Shown here piece after piece: positions 43,987 through 52,791 of a DNA stretch of 64,000 bases. The notes under the pieces are model-generated. The model did not search any database. It saw nothing but the letters and a program-made list of their open reading frames with translations, and was not told where the DNA came from. Both the position numbers and the translations under genes were made by a program. Position 1 is the stretch's first letter. The number at the start of each line of letters is the position of its first letter. Source of the DNA: Microbacterium sp. VKM Ac-2870 (lineage in GTDB: Bacteria; Actinomycetota; Actinomycetes; Actinomycetales; Microbacteriaceae); contig NZ_JADKSH010000005.1 of the NCBI RefSeq assembly GCF_015350795.1, positions 1 to 64,000 on the forward strand, written 5' to 3'.

Positions 43987-44921
43987 CCGACACCGCGGTC
44001 TACGCGGCGGGTGGAGTCCTGTGGCGGGTCGTCGACGGCAAGCTCCGAGTGCTGGTGATCCATCGCACGGCCTACGCCGACGTCACCCTTCCCAAGGGCA
44101 AGGTGGAGCCGGGCGAGAGCCTCGCCGAAACCGCGGCGCGTGAGATCTTCGAAGAGACCGGAATCCAGGTCGCCCTCGGCATCCCGGTGGGTGTCTCGCG
44201 CTACCAGATGCCGAACAAGCGGCAGAAGATCGTGCACTACTGGTCGGCGGAGGCGACGGATGCTGCCATTCGCGCTTCCGCGTTCGTCCCCAACAAGGAG
44301 GTCGCCGCCGTCGAGTGGATCTCCCCTCGGAAGGCGCTCACCAAGCTCTCATACCCGGTCGATGTGGAGATCCTGGAGGAGTTCCTGCGCTACGTCGACG
44401 ACGGCGTACTGAGCACCTTCCCCATCGTCGTTCTGCGGCACGCGAAGGCCCTTGCCCGCGAGGACTGGGACGGCGCCGATGCGGCGCGCCCCCTGACCGC
44501 CCGCGGTGCGAAGCAGGCGGCAGCGGCCGTCGGACAGCTACGCGCCTTCGGCGTGCGCAAGATCGTCTCGAGCGACGCGGTGCGCTGCGTCACGACGGTG
44601 ACGCCGCTGGCCGCGGCTCTCGGCAAGCAGATCCACCGCACCTCGGCGCTCAGCCAGGATGCGTGGGAGGACGGCACGTCGGATGTGCGCGCGGTGATCG
44701 GACGACGCGTGCGTTCCCGCAAGCCCGCCGTGCTCTGCAGCCACGGTCCGGTGCTTCCCGGGATCATGGCGGAGCTGGCACTGGCAACGGGCACGCTCCA
44801 CGGGTCGTATCTGGGCAGTGCTTCCGCACTGGACACCGCCGCCTTCTCCGTCGTGCATCTGTCGGCGACGAACCCGGGGTCGGGCATCATCGCGATCGAG
44901 ACGCACGAACCGAAGCTGTAG
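43983..44921 (+). CDS. NUDIX hydrolase fused to histidine phosphatase (MutT1 type)
   Basis: A 312-residue fusion. Residues about 1-140 are NUDIX, with the box running from GKVEPGES to REIFEETG. Residues about 150-312 are a SixA-like histidine phosphatase ([28 protein letters not shown]). The same fusion in mycobacteria (MutT1) hydrolyses 8-oxo-GTP and diadenosine polyphosphates. Overlap with ppk suggests one operon. Confidence 0.85.
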   Translation: MTDTAVYAAGGVLWRVVDGKLRVLVIHRTAYADVTLPKGKVEPGESLAETAAREIFEETGIQVALGIPVGVSRYQMPNKRQKIVHYWSAEATDAAIRASAFVPNKEVAAVEWISPRKALTKLSYPVDVEILEEFLRYVDDGVLSTFPIVVLRHAKALAREDWDGADAARPLTARGAKQAAAAVGQLRAFGVRKIVSSDAVRCVTTVTPLAAALGKQIHRTSALSQDAWEDGTSDVRAVIGRRVRSRKPAVLCSHGPVLPGIMAELALATGTLHGSYLGSASALDTAAFSVVHLSATNPGSGIIAIETHEPKL

Positions 44922-44924
44922 ACC

Positions 44925-45458
44925 GTGGAAGGGCTCCGCCTGGCGTGGGCACCGGTCCCCTCCTCCCGCGATGGCCGGCGGACGGTCGCGTGGGGTCTGC
45001 TGCGGGGGCTGCTGGCGGATGCCGGCACGCCGTCCGCGGAGCTGACCAACCCCTGCCCGACGTGTGGTGGCCCGCACGGTCCGGTGCAGGTCGACGACAA
45101 GCGGTGGTTCGCCTCGGTGACCTACGCCGGTGCGACGGCGGTCGTCGGCATCCTTCCGCGGGCCGGTACGGCGGGCTTCGCCCTCGACGCCGAACCGCTG
45201 CACGATTCCGTGCGAGAAGCGGCGGGCGGTGCGCCCGGCGGGCTGCGGCGGTGGGTACGCGTGGAGGCCGCCCTCAAGACCACCGGTTTCGGCCTGCGGG
45301 TGGACCCGGCATCCATCCACGTCGTCGCGCGGGACGACAGCTCTGTGTGGAGCGCCCACGTGCCCGACGAGGCGCGACAGGGGCTCGTCGCCGCCCGCGG
45401 TGAAGATCTCTCCGGGCCGCCGGGAATCCTCCTCTGCGCCGCGCGGATCCCCCAGTAG
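44925..45458 (+). CDS. 4'-phosphopantetheinyl transferase superfamily protein
   Basis: A 177-residue Sfp-type enzyme. CPTCGGPHGPVQVD leads to a SVTYAG core. The metal-binding acidic motif is GFALDAEPL, and WVRVEAALKTTGFGL is the (W/F)xxKEAxxK-like motif with Val-Glu-Ala instead of Lys-Glu-Ala. It activates carrier proteins by adding phosphopantetheine. The only carrier domain visible nearby is in the synthetase at 47983-51954. GTG start at 44925, three bases after the NUDIX stop. Confidence 0.8.
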   Translation: MEGLRLAWAPVPSSRDGRRTVAWGLLRGLLADAGTPSAELTNPCPTCGGPHGPVQVDDKRWFASVTYAGATAVVGILPRAGTAGFALDAEPLHDSVREAAGGAPGGLRRWVRVEAALKTTGFGLRVDPASIHVVARDDSSVWSAHVPDEARQGLVAARGEDLSGPPGILLCAARIPQ

Positions 45459-45470
45459 CGGAGCGGGAGC

Positions 45471-45507
45471 GGAGCGGACCACGACATCGTGCGTCGTGGT
45501 CCGCTCC
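45471..45507. terminator. Bidirectional terminator, 15-bp stem
   Basis: A perfect stem GGAGCGGACCACGAC (45471-45485) with its complement (45493-45507) and a 7-base loop. It lies between the converging PPTase and membrane-peptide genes. Confidence 0.8.
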
Positions 45508-45516
45508 GGCTCACTT

Positions 45517-45738
45517 TCAGCGCTCGTCTTCCCTGGGACGACGCGCCAGCGTCACCGCGGAGCCGATGGTGAGCACCAGCCCGGCGATCAGTGCGATCGC
45601 CGTCGCCGTCAGGAGCCACGGCGACGCGGGCGCACGCGACGCCGACTCGATGCCCAGCGTCACGGCGAGAGCCACGCCGACGAGACAGATCACCGCCCCG
45701 ACGACCGCGAACAACCGCAACACGGTTGTAGAGAACAT
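45517..45738 (-). CDS. Small two-helix membrane protein next to a secreted peptide
   Basis: A 73-residue protein with two hydrophobic segments (about residues 7-28 and 41-64) and a charged C-terminus (ARRPREDER). The ATG is 11 bases after the stop of the secreted glycine-rich protein on the same strand. Size and position fit an immunity protein for that product; this is inference. Confidence 0.6.
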   Translation of the reverse strand: MFSTTVLRLFAVVGAVICLVGVALAVTLGIESASRAPASPWLLTATAIALIAGLVLTIGSAVTLARRPREDER

Positions 45739-45749
45739 GACCGGTCCCC

Positions 45750-46430
45750 TCACTGACCCCAGCAGCCGACGCCGCCGGTGACGTACACGTTGAGATAGAT
45801 GGCCTGCTTCTCGCGGCTCGCGGCCTTGCAGATGGCGATGATGCCGGCGCCTGCCGCCACAAGGCCTCCGGCCGCGGCGACGATACCGCCCGCCGGCGCA
45901 CCCGGACCCGTGGCAGCAGCAATGACGCCACCGACGGCCGCGACCGCGCCGCCCCCGCCCGCGATGGAGGCCATCAGAAGATCTGTATCGCACGAGTCGA
46001 GCGCGGTCTGCCAACCCCATCCCCAGAAGCCCGTGTAGCCTCGCGCCCCCGAACACGTCGCCGCGGCAGCAGCGACAGTGCGCGCCTGCGGCGTCGTCTG
46101 GGCATCGACCGCCGCCGTCAAGCCGACGACGCCGTTGCCGGCGGCGGTGTACGTCGCCGCGTAGTCTGCGACGTCGGACTCGCCCACCCCGGCCGCGAGA
46201 GCCGCTTCGGCGTCGAAGACTCCCGTCGCCCTATCGGTCGCATTCTCCAGCTGGGAAAGCGCCCGCTCTTGGGCAGCGGAGAGCTGCGAGACGGGGCCGT
46301 TGAGGGGTTGTTGCTCGGAGGGAGCTGACGCGGGATTCTCGGCAGCCGTCGCGGGGCTCGCCGTCAGGAGACCTCCTGCGACCAGGGCGGCTCCGGCGAG
46401 AATCGCCACCGGGCGCAATTGCAGTTTCAT
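45750..46430 (-). CDS. Secreted Gly/Ala-rich, Cys-containing protein (bacteriocin-like)
   Basis: A 226-residue protein. Signal peptide MKLQLRPVAILAGAALVAGG with an SPATA cleavage site; a helical pro-region (about 30-115); then TCSGARGYTGFWGWGWQTAL and SCDTDLLMASIAGGGGAVAA. A glycine- and alanine-rich hydrophobic core follows, then ICKAASREKQAIYLNVYVTG and a final GVGCWGQ. Four Cys residues lie in the last 110 residues. GAAGG precedes the ATG at 46430. I do not know the family. It is paired with the two-helix membrane protein at 45517. Confidence 0.6.
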   Translation of the reverse strand: MKLQLRPVAILAGAALVAGGLLTASPATAAENPASAPSEQQPLNGPVSQLSAAQERALSQLENATDRATGVFDAEAALAAGVGESDVADYAATYTAAGNGVVGLTAAVDAQTTPQARTVAAAAATCSGARGYTGFWGWGWQTALDSCDTDLLMASIAGGGGAVAAVGGVIAAATGPGAPAGGIVAAAGGLVAAGAGIIAICKAASREKQAIYLNVYVTGGVGCWGQ

Positions 46431-46693
46431 GATGACCTTCACTTCCGTATCGATGTTCTTCCGTGTGCCGCCGGGAGCGGTGGCTTCACCGTAGGCGACG
46501 CCCTCCCGGCCCTCAAGCGTGCGCTCGGAGCCGACCACACTCAATCACCGGAGCCGGGAAGATCCTTTTCCGCCTCTGATCAGGAGAATCCAGCGAGGCG
46601 TCGCGACGCGCGCGCATCCGAGGTCGTAGACGAAGGTCGGTGCTCACGTGGTCGATCGGATGCCCGCGGGCATCCGGGCCGCCCGGGCCGGCG

Positions 46694-47986
46694 CTACGGG
46701 CGCGGAAGCGGGGGCAGCGCGGTTCGGTCGAGCCACGGAGTGAAGACGTCGTCGAGGTCGCGCCCGGCGACGCGGGCGGCCAGAGCGCGGAAGTCGTCGG
46801 TCGTCGCGAGGGCGTGCCGGTAGGTCTCGACCCACTCGCGGAGAAGGCGCGAGAAGACGACGTCGCCGACGGCGCATCGCAGGGCATACAGAGTGAGCGC
46901 GCCGCGCTTGTAGACGCGGTCGTCGAACATCAGGTCGGGCCCCGGATCGGACAGCAGAAGGTCCTGCGGCAGCTCGTGGAGGCGCGCGTAATGCTTGGCG
47001 GCCTTCTGCGCGACGGTCGGCCCGCCCGAGGCCTCGAACCACAGCCACTCCGAGAAGCACGCGAACCCCTCATTGAGCCAGATATCGCTCCAGCGGCCGA
47101 TACCCACACTGTTGCCGAACCACTGGTGCGCGAGCTCGTGGGCGATGAGACGCTGCTCGTCGGGGACCAGGTGGTTGCGACCGAAGACCGCGAGTCCCTG
47201 CGCCTCGAGGGGGATCTCGAGTTCGTCGTCGGTGACGACCAGCGCGCAGTCCTCCTGCGGATACGGTCCGAACGACGCCGCGAACAGCTCCAGCATGCGC
47301 GGCACCTCGGCGAATGCCCGCGTCACCTCGCGCCGCAGCGACACCGGAGCGAACACCCGCACCCCGTCGCTGTCGTCGAGAGCCATCTGCTCGTACGCAC
47401 CGATGTGCACCGCGACGAGGTAGGTCGCGATCGGCACGGACGACTCGGCCGTCACCGTGACCCGCCCGCCGCTCAGCGACGTACCGGTGGGCCTGCCCGT
47501 GAGGACGGGGAGGTACCCGGCATCCGTCGTCACCGACAAGCGCAGTGGCGCACGGGCATCGGGGCGGTCGTTGCAGGGGAACCACGTCGGGGCGCCGGTC
47601 GGCTGCGACGCGACGAGCGCGCCGTCTTCGAGCTCTTCCCAACCGATGGTGCCCCACCGCGAGCGCCGCGGCGCGGGCGCTCCGGCGTACGCCACGTCGA
47701 TCGAGAACCGCTCCCCCGCCTGCAGCCGGTGCGGGAGGGTGACGCGCAGCTTGCGTGGACCCTGCGAGAACCGGGTGCGACGGTTGCCGTCGACCCTCAC
47801 GCGCGTGGCACGCAGGCCGACGAGGTCGATGCTCACCGCCGAGACGGGCACGGTCGCCACCGCGTTGATGATCGTGCGCCCCTCGAGGCGGTTGGTGCGC
47901 ACACGGTAGTCGATCTCGACGTCGTACGATTCGACGTCGAACGAGGGGTCACCGCTCTCGGGGGTGTACGGGTCGTGACCGCTCAC
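46694..47986 (-). CDS. M1-family metallopeptidase
   Basis: A 430-residue zinc aminopeptidase. The HExxH-(18)-E site is HELAHQWFGNSV (about residue 284), with the third ligand in LNEGFACFSEWLW. The usual GAMEN substrate loop is replaced by PLEAQGLAVF, so specificity may be unusual. The beta-rich N domain is present; the C-terminal helical domain of larger M1 enzymes is missing. The start overlaps the stop of the NRPS-like gene by four bases, so the two are coupled. Confidence 0.88.
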   Translation of the reverse strand: MSGHDPYTPESGDPSFDVESYDVEIDYRVRTNRLEGRTIINAVATVPVSAVSIDLVGLRATRVRVDGNRRTRFSQGPRKLRVTLPHRLQAGERFSIDVAYAGAPAPRRSRWGTIGWEELEDGALVASQPTGAPTWFPCNDRPDARAPLRLSVTTDAGYLPVLTGRPTGTSLSGGRVTVTAESSVPIATYLVAVHIGAYEQMALDDSDGVRVFAPVSLRREVTRAFAEVPRMLELFAASFGPYPQEDCALVVTDDELEIPLEAQGLAVFGRNHLVPDEQRLIAHELAHQWFGNSVGIGRWSDIWLNEGFACFSEWLWFEASGGPTVAQKAAKHYARLHELPQDLLLSDPGPDLMFDDRVYKRGALTLYALRCAVGDVVFSRLLREWVETYRHALATTDDFRALAARVAGRDLDDVFTPWLDRTALPPLPRP

Positions 47987-50900
47987 GAGATCGACTGGTA
48001 GACGCGCACCTTCACCGCGTGCCAGGGACCGATGGGGTTGCCGCTCCAGCGGGAGCCGACCGGAACCGTCTCGCCACGCATCACGAGCGATGCCGGGCCC
48101 ACCGTCGCGTGGGCGCCGATACTCGCCGCGGGCAGGATCACACTGTGGGGGCCGAGCGTGGCTCCGGGCTCGAGTTCGACGGTGTCCATGCTCATGATTC
48201 GATCATGGAACAGGTGGGTCTGCACAACGCACCCCCGGTTGACGGTGGATCCGTCGCCGAGGGTGACCAGATCGGGCTCGGGCAGCCAGTAGCTGTCGCA
48301 CCAGACGCCGCGCCCGATCGTCGAGCCGAGCGAGCGCAGCCAGACCGCGAGGGCGGGCGTTCCTGCGGCGGCGCGGGCGAACCACGGCGCGGCGACCATC
48401 TCGGTGAAGGTGTCGGACACCTCGGTGCGCCAGACGAAACTCGACCAGAGCGGGTGCTCGCCCGCGCGGATGGGGCCGACGATCAGCCATTTGGCGAGGG
48501 TCGAGATGCCGGCTGCCACAGCGCCGGCCAGGAGGAGAACGATGCCGGAGAGAAGGATGGCTCCGGCGAGACCGATGACCTCGATGAGCCCGGCGAGCGT
48601 GAAGACGACGACGAGTCCCATCGCACAGGTGACCACCACGGGAACGAACCGACAGAGCTCCCACACCGCCCGCGCCGCCCGCAGCCGCGTCGGCGGCCGA
48701 TAGGTGCGCGATTCGTCGCCTTCGGCCGAACGCCGGCGCAACCGCACGGCGGGAGAACCCAGCCACGACGACCCGGGCTTCGCTTTGGCGGGGGCGGACG
48801 ACAACACCGCGACAAGGCCGTCGCGCGGGACCCGATGGCCGGGCGCGGCCATGCCCGAGTTGCCGAGGAACGCCCGCTTGCCGATGCGGACGGGACCGAT
48901 GCGCATCCATCCGCCGTGCAACTCGTAGGACGCGACCATCGTGTCGTCGGCGAGGAACGCACCGTCCTCGATGCGCGTCAGCGACGGGATGAGCAGCACC
49001 GTGGATGCTTCGACGTCACGGCCGACCTCTGCGCCGAGCATGCGCAGCCACACCGGGGTGAACAGGCTCGAGTACAGCGGGAAGAGGATCGTTCGTGCCG
49101 AGTCGAGGAGGCGCTCGATGGTCCACGCCTGCCACCCGATACGGCTGCGCACCGGATGGGTGCCCTCGTGCAGCCCGATCGAGAGCAGTCGAACGGTCAG
49201 CACGACGACGCCGGCGAACACGACGCCAGCCACGATCACGCCGGGCACCAGCCACGCCAGCGCACCCCCGAGGGCGGCGGCAAGCGTCGGCGCCCCGTCG
49301 ATCCCGCGTGCCACGACCAGCGCACCGGCGGCGAACGACACGAGCGGCAGCAGCGCGAGCGCCACCGCCGACGCGGCGTACGCCCACAGCCAGCGCGTCG
49401 GCGCCGGCGCACGGTCGGAGGGCCACTGGGCCGATTTGCCGCCCACACGAACGGCGGGCGATCCTGCCCACGTCTGGTCTGCTCGCACGCGGCCGAACAC
49501 CGCCGAGCCGGGGGCGATCTCCGCACGACGCCCGATGCGCGTTCCCGGAGCGAGGGTGCTGCGCGAGCCCACCGTTGCACCGGCGCCGATCCGGATGCCG
49601 CCGATGCGAACGACATCGCCGTCGATCCAGTAACCGGAGAGGTCGACCTCGGGTTCGATGGCGGCCCCATCGCCGATGTCGAGCATGCCCGTGATCGGCG
49701 GGAGTGCGTGCAGGTCGACGCCGGCGCCGATGCGCGCGCCCAGCGCACGGGCGTAGTAACTCACCCAGGGAGCCCCGGCCAGACCCACGGCATCCACCTG
49801 GTCGGCGATCTGCTCGGCCAACCAAAGACGGATATGCACCCAGCCGCCGCGCGGGTAGTCACCCGGGCGCACCCCGGCGAGCAGCAGCCGCGCCGATGCC
49901 GCAGCGATCGCCATGCGGCCGAACGGCGTGGAGAAGACCAACAGCCCGACCAGGAGCACCCACAGCGGCGCGTCGGGAAGCACCTCGAAGCCCGGGAACA
50001 GCTGCAGGATCGCCGATGCCGTCAGCAGATAGAGCATCCACCGGATGCCGGAGAGGATGAACAACGGCACGGCGAGGATCGTCTGCGCCCACTGCGCCCG
50101 ACGGGGCGTCGGCTGCGGACGGTGGAAGTCCGTGGCGGCGTCCTCCTGCAAACCGGTGCCGAGGGCTTTGGCCATCGCGCCCAGCCGGGGAACGTCGTAG
50201 ATGTCGGCGACCGAGAACTCCGGCACCCGCGTGCGGATACGCGACACGAGCTGCGCGGCGGCGAGCGAGCCGCCGCCGAGATCGAAGAAATCGGTCTTGC
50301 GATCGGTGACCGGCATGCCGAGCACGGCGTACCACTGCTGGGCGAGCCACGCTTCGCCCGGCGAGAGGTCCGACGCGGGCAGTTCTACATCGGGCAGCGG
50401 CCAGGGCAGCGCGGCGCGGTCGACCTTTCCCGACGTACGCACCGGCAGATCGTCCACGACCGCGAGCAGCGGGACCATCGGCGCGGGAAGTCGGGCAGCC
50501 AGGTCGGCCCGGGCAGCCAGCCGATCGAAGTCGGGTGCGGCGGCGAGATAGCCGACCAGCACGGGAACGCCGGCTTCGGTGGTGCGCACCGCTGCCGCAG
50601 CCCCGTTGACGCCAGGCAGCTCTTGGAGAGCGGCCTCCACTTCACCGAGCTCGATCCGACGACCGCCGACCTTCACCTGGTCGTCGGCGCGCCCCTGGAA
50701 GATGAGCCCCTCGGTCTCGAACCGGACGAGGTCGCCGGACCGATAAGCGCGCTCCCAGCCGAGCGTCGGCATGGGGGCATACTTCTCGGCATCCTTCGCC
50801 GGGTCGAGGTAACGGGCCAGTCCGACGCCGCCGATGATCAGCTCGCCGACGCCGCCCTCCGCGACCGGGGTGCCTTCCGCATCGACGACGGCCAGCGTCC

Positions 50901-51954
50901 AGCCATCCAGCGGCAATCCGATGCGCACGGGAACCGAACCGTCCAGCGGCGCGGCGCACGCGACGACTGTCGCCTCGGTGGGGCCATAGGTGTTCCACAC
51001 TTCGCGGCCGTCACCGACGAGCCGGGCGGCAAGCTCAGGCGGACACGCCTCGCCACCGAAGATCAACAGGCGGACGTTCTCGATCGCGTCGGCGGGCCAC
51101 ATCGCCGCGAGCGTGGGCACCGTGGAGACGACGGTGATCCCCTGGCGCAACAGCCAGGGCGCCAGATCTTCCCCCGAGCGCACGAGCGACCGGGGCGCGG
51201 GTACCAGACAGGCGCCGTGGCGCCATGCCAGCCACATCTCCTCGCAGGAGGCGTCGAACGCGACCGACAGCCCTGCCAGAACGCGATCGTGGGCGCCGAG
51301 GGGCGCGTGCTGCACGAACAGGCGCGCCTCGGCATCCACGAAGGCGGCCGCCGCGCGGTGATTGACAGCGACACCCTTGGGCACCCCGGTCGAGCCGGAC
51401 GTGAAGATGATCCATGCGTCGTCGTCGACGGTCGGGGGCGGCACGGCGATGATCGCCTGGGTGGCCGGATGGGGGGCTGTCCCCTGGAACAACGCGGTCG
51501 CGGCCGTCACCGACGCATCCGCGCGCGCCGGCTGCTCAGAATCTTCTTCGCCGGATCCGGATGCCGGGGCGAACTCGCCCTCTCCCGTGATGACGCCGCG
51601 CACGCGCGCCTCACCGAACACGAGCCGCGCCCGTTCGTCGGGGTCATCCGCGTCGACCGGCACGTATGCGGCCCCCGCGGCGATGATGCCGAGGATCGCG
51701 ATATAAAGCTCCTTCGAGCCCGACGGCATCCGAACGCCGACACGATCGCCACGCCGCACTCCGGCGTCGTGCAGCCGGGCGGCCGTCGCACCGACGCGCG
51801 CCATCAGCTCGCGGTAGCTGAGGGCACCAGAGCCGTCGTCGATCGCGGATGCTTCGGGATGGGCGAGCGTCGTGGCGCGAAGGATGTCGAGCAGCGTGCG
51901 CGCGGGCGGGGCGACGGCGGATCTGTCCAGTGCGCTCTGCGCGGATGCCGTCAC
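47983..51954 (-). CDS. Pls/PosA-type NRPS-like synthetase with membrane and hexapeptide domains
   Basis: A 1323-residue protein. The adenylation domain (about 20-520) has IIFTSGSTGVPKGVAVNHR, NTYGPTEATV, YRSGDLVRFETEG and VRTSGKVDRAAL (Lys). The carrier domain has the phosphopantetheine Ser in DFFDLGGGSLAA (about 556). The C-terminal 700 residues alternate transmembrane helices with left-handed beta-helix (LbetaH) segments (IGDGAAIEPEVDLSGYWI, IGRRAEIAPGSAVFGRV). This is the plan of epsilon-poly-lysine synthetase and related Pls proteins. The amino acid used is not deducible by eye. Confidence 0.85.
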   Translation of the reverse strand: MTASAQSALDRSAVAPPARTLLDILRATTLAHPEASAIDDGSGALSYRELMARVGATAARLHDAGVRRGDRVGVRMPSGSKELYIAILGIIAAGAAYVPVDADDPDERARLVFGEARVRGVITGEGEFAPASGSGEEDSEQPARADASVTAATALFQGTAPHPATQAIIAVPPPTVDDDAWIIFTSGSTGVPKGVAVNHRAAAAFVDAEARLFVQHAPLGAHDRVLAGLSVAFDASCEEMWLAWRHGACLVPAPRSLVRSGEDLAPWLLRQGITVVSTVPTLAAMWPADAIENVRLLIFGGEACPPELAARLVGDGREVWNTYGPTEATVVACAAPLDGSVPVRIGLPLDGWTLAVVDAEGTPVAEGGVGELIIGGVGLARYLDPAKDAEKYAPMPTLGWERAYRSGDLVRFETEGLIFQGRADDQVKVGGRRIELGEVEAALQELPGVNGAAAAVRTTEAGVPVLVGYLAAAPDFDRLAARADLAARLPAPMVPLLAVVDDLPVRTSGKVDRAALPWPLPDVELPASDLSPGEAWLAQQWYAVLGMPVTDRKTDFFDLGGGSLAAAQLVSRIRTRVPEFSVADIYDVPRLGAMAKALGTGLQEDAATDFHRPQPTPRRAQWAQTILAVPLFILSGIRWMLYLLTASAILQLFPGFEVLPDAPLWVLLVGLLVFSTPFGRMAIAAASARLLLAGVRPGDYPRGGWVHIRLWLAEQIADQVDAVGLAGAPWVSYYARALGARIGAGVDLHALPPITGMLDIGDGAAIEPEVDLSGYWIDGDVVRIGGIRIGAGATVGSRSTLAPGTRIGRRAEIAPGSAVFGRVRADQTWAGSPAVRVGGKSAQWPSDRAPAPTRWLWAYAASAVALALLPLVSFAAGALVVARGIDGAPTLAAALGGALAWLVPGVIVAGVVFAGVVVLTVRLLSIGLHEGTHPVRSRIGWQAWTIERLLDSARTILFPLYSSLFTPVWLRMLGAEVGRDVEASTVLLIPSLTRIEDGAFLADDTMVASYELHGGWMRIGPVRIGKRAFLGNSGMAAPGHRVPRDGLVAVLSSAPAKAKPGSSWLGSPAVRLRRRSAEGDESRTYRPPTRLRAARAVWELCRFVPVVVTCAMGLVVVFTLAGLIEVIGLAGAILLSGIVLLLAGAVAAGISTLAKWLIVGPIRAGEHPLWSSFVWRTEVSDTFTEMVAAPWFARAAAGTPALAVWLRSLGSTIGRGVWCDSYWLPEPDLVTLGDGSTVNRGCVVQTHLFHDRIMSMDTVELEPGATLGPHSVILPAASIGAHATVGPASLVMRGETVPVGSRWSGNPIGPWHAVKVRVYQSIS

Positions 51955-51955
51955 G

Positions 51956-52609
51956 TCAGGTCAGCAGCTCGATCAGCTGCGCCTTGGTGAGACGCGAGTA
52001 GCCGGTGCGACCATCCTGTCGCGCGCGCTCACGGAGTTGCACCACCGTGAGCGCGGCGAGATCGACGGCGGACTGTGTGACCGCGGCGCTGTCGCTCGCA
52101 GTATCGGCAGCCGGCGCGGCATCCTCTGCCGGCGAATCGGTGGTGTCGGCGGGCTCGCCGATCTCCGCCGCGAGCGCCTGTTCAGCGGCGAGCGCTTCCG
52201 CCTCGGCGCGGGCTGCGGCCTTCTCGGCCTGTCGCGCCGACTTCTTCAACGACTTCGCCTCGGCCGCCTCGACAGCGGCGCGCTTCGCGGCACGGTCTGC
52301 CTCGTCGGCGGCGCGACGGGCCTCGGCGCGAAGACGCGCCTTGCGGTCGGCCGCGGCGATGGCTTTCGCGACCGCACGCTCCAGTCGCTGGATGGCTCGC
52401 TCCGCCTCGCGCGTCACCTTGCGCGGCGTGCGTCGGATCTTCTTCTTCGACGCATCCGCGGCATCCCGGGCCTCATCGATGTACTCCTCGAGCCCGGCCG
52501 CCAGCTTCTTGGGGAGCCGCTTGGCGGCCTTGGCCGCAGATGTCGCCGCCGCAGCGGCTTCGGTGATCGCCTCGCGGGCGGCGCGTTCTGTCTTGCTCGG
52601 GGTGCCCAT
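51956..52609 (-). CDS. Alanine-rich coiled-coil protein with C-terminal Rho-N domain
   Basis: A 217-residue protein. The first 150 residues are Ala/Lys/Arg-rich heptads. A Pro/Asp linker follows, then a Rho-N/SAP-like domain LAALTVVQLRERARQDGRTG and TKAQLIELL. It is likely nucleic-acid binding, perhaps histone-like. The ATG at 52609 starts the conserved part. Its stop is one base after the start region of the NRPS-like gene. A PHO-box-like repeat lies 23 bases upstream. Confidence 0.7.
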   Translation of the reverse strand: MGTPSKTERAAREAITEAAAAATSAAKAAKRLPKKLAAGLEEYIDEARDAADASKKKIRRTPRKVTREAERAIQRLERAVAKAIAAADRKARLRAEARRAADEADRAAKRAAVEAAEAKSLKKSARQAEKAAARAEAEALAAEQALAAEIGEPADTTDSPAEDAAPAADTASDSAAVTQSAVDLAALTVVQLRERARQDGRTGYSRLTKAQLIELLT

Positions 52610-52631
52610 GAAGCACATCGTAGGCGTGTCA

Positions 52632-52649
52632 GGTGAACCGATGGGGAAC
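52632..52649 (-). promoter_or_regulatory. PHO-box-like repeat facing the Rho-N gene
   Basis: On the minus strand it reads GTTCCCC-ATCG-GTTCACC, two units 11 bases apart. It is 23 bases upstream of the Rho-N gene start, back to back with the pstS box. Confidence 0.5.
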
Positions 52650-52684
52650 CTGAGCCCCCGGAAATCACGGGATCGCACGCCATC

Positions 52685-52702
52685 GTTAACCCGTCGTTCA
52701 CC
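52685..52702 (+). promoter_or_regulatory. PHO box upstream of pstS
   Basis: GTTAACC-CGTC-GTTCACC gives two near-identical units 11 bases apart, the classical actinobacterial PHO box. It is 90 bases before the pstS start, the expected distance for RegX3 activation. Confidence 0.75.
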
Positions 52703-52791
52703 TCCACAGCGCCCCCCGGTAAGAGTCGCTGTCTACCGTCGGGGCGTGCCCTGCACCGGGCCGCATTCCCACACAACGTGAAGGATTCACA

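Noticed and set aside
48019-51990. A 1323-codon open frame on the plus strand opposite the NRPS-like synthetase
   Set aside because: It is the antisense shadow of a high-GC gene with strong codon bias. Its composition is Arg/Gly/His-rich without domains, and the minus-strand protein has many clear motifs.
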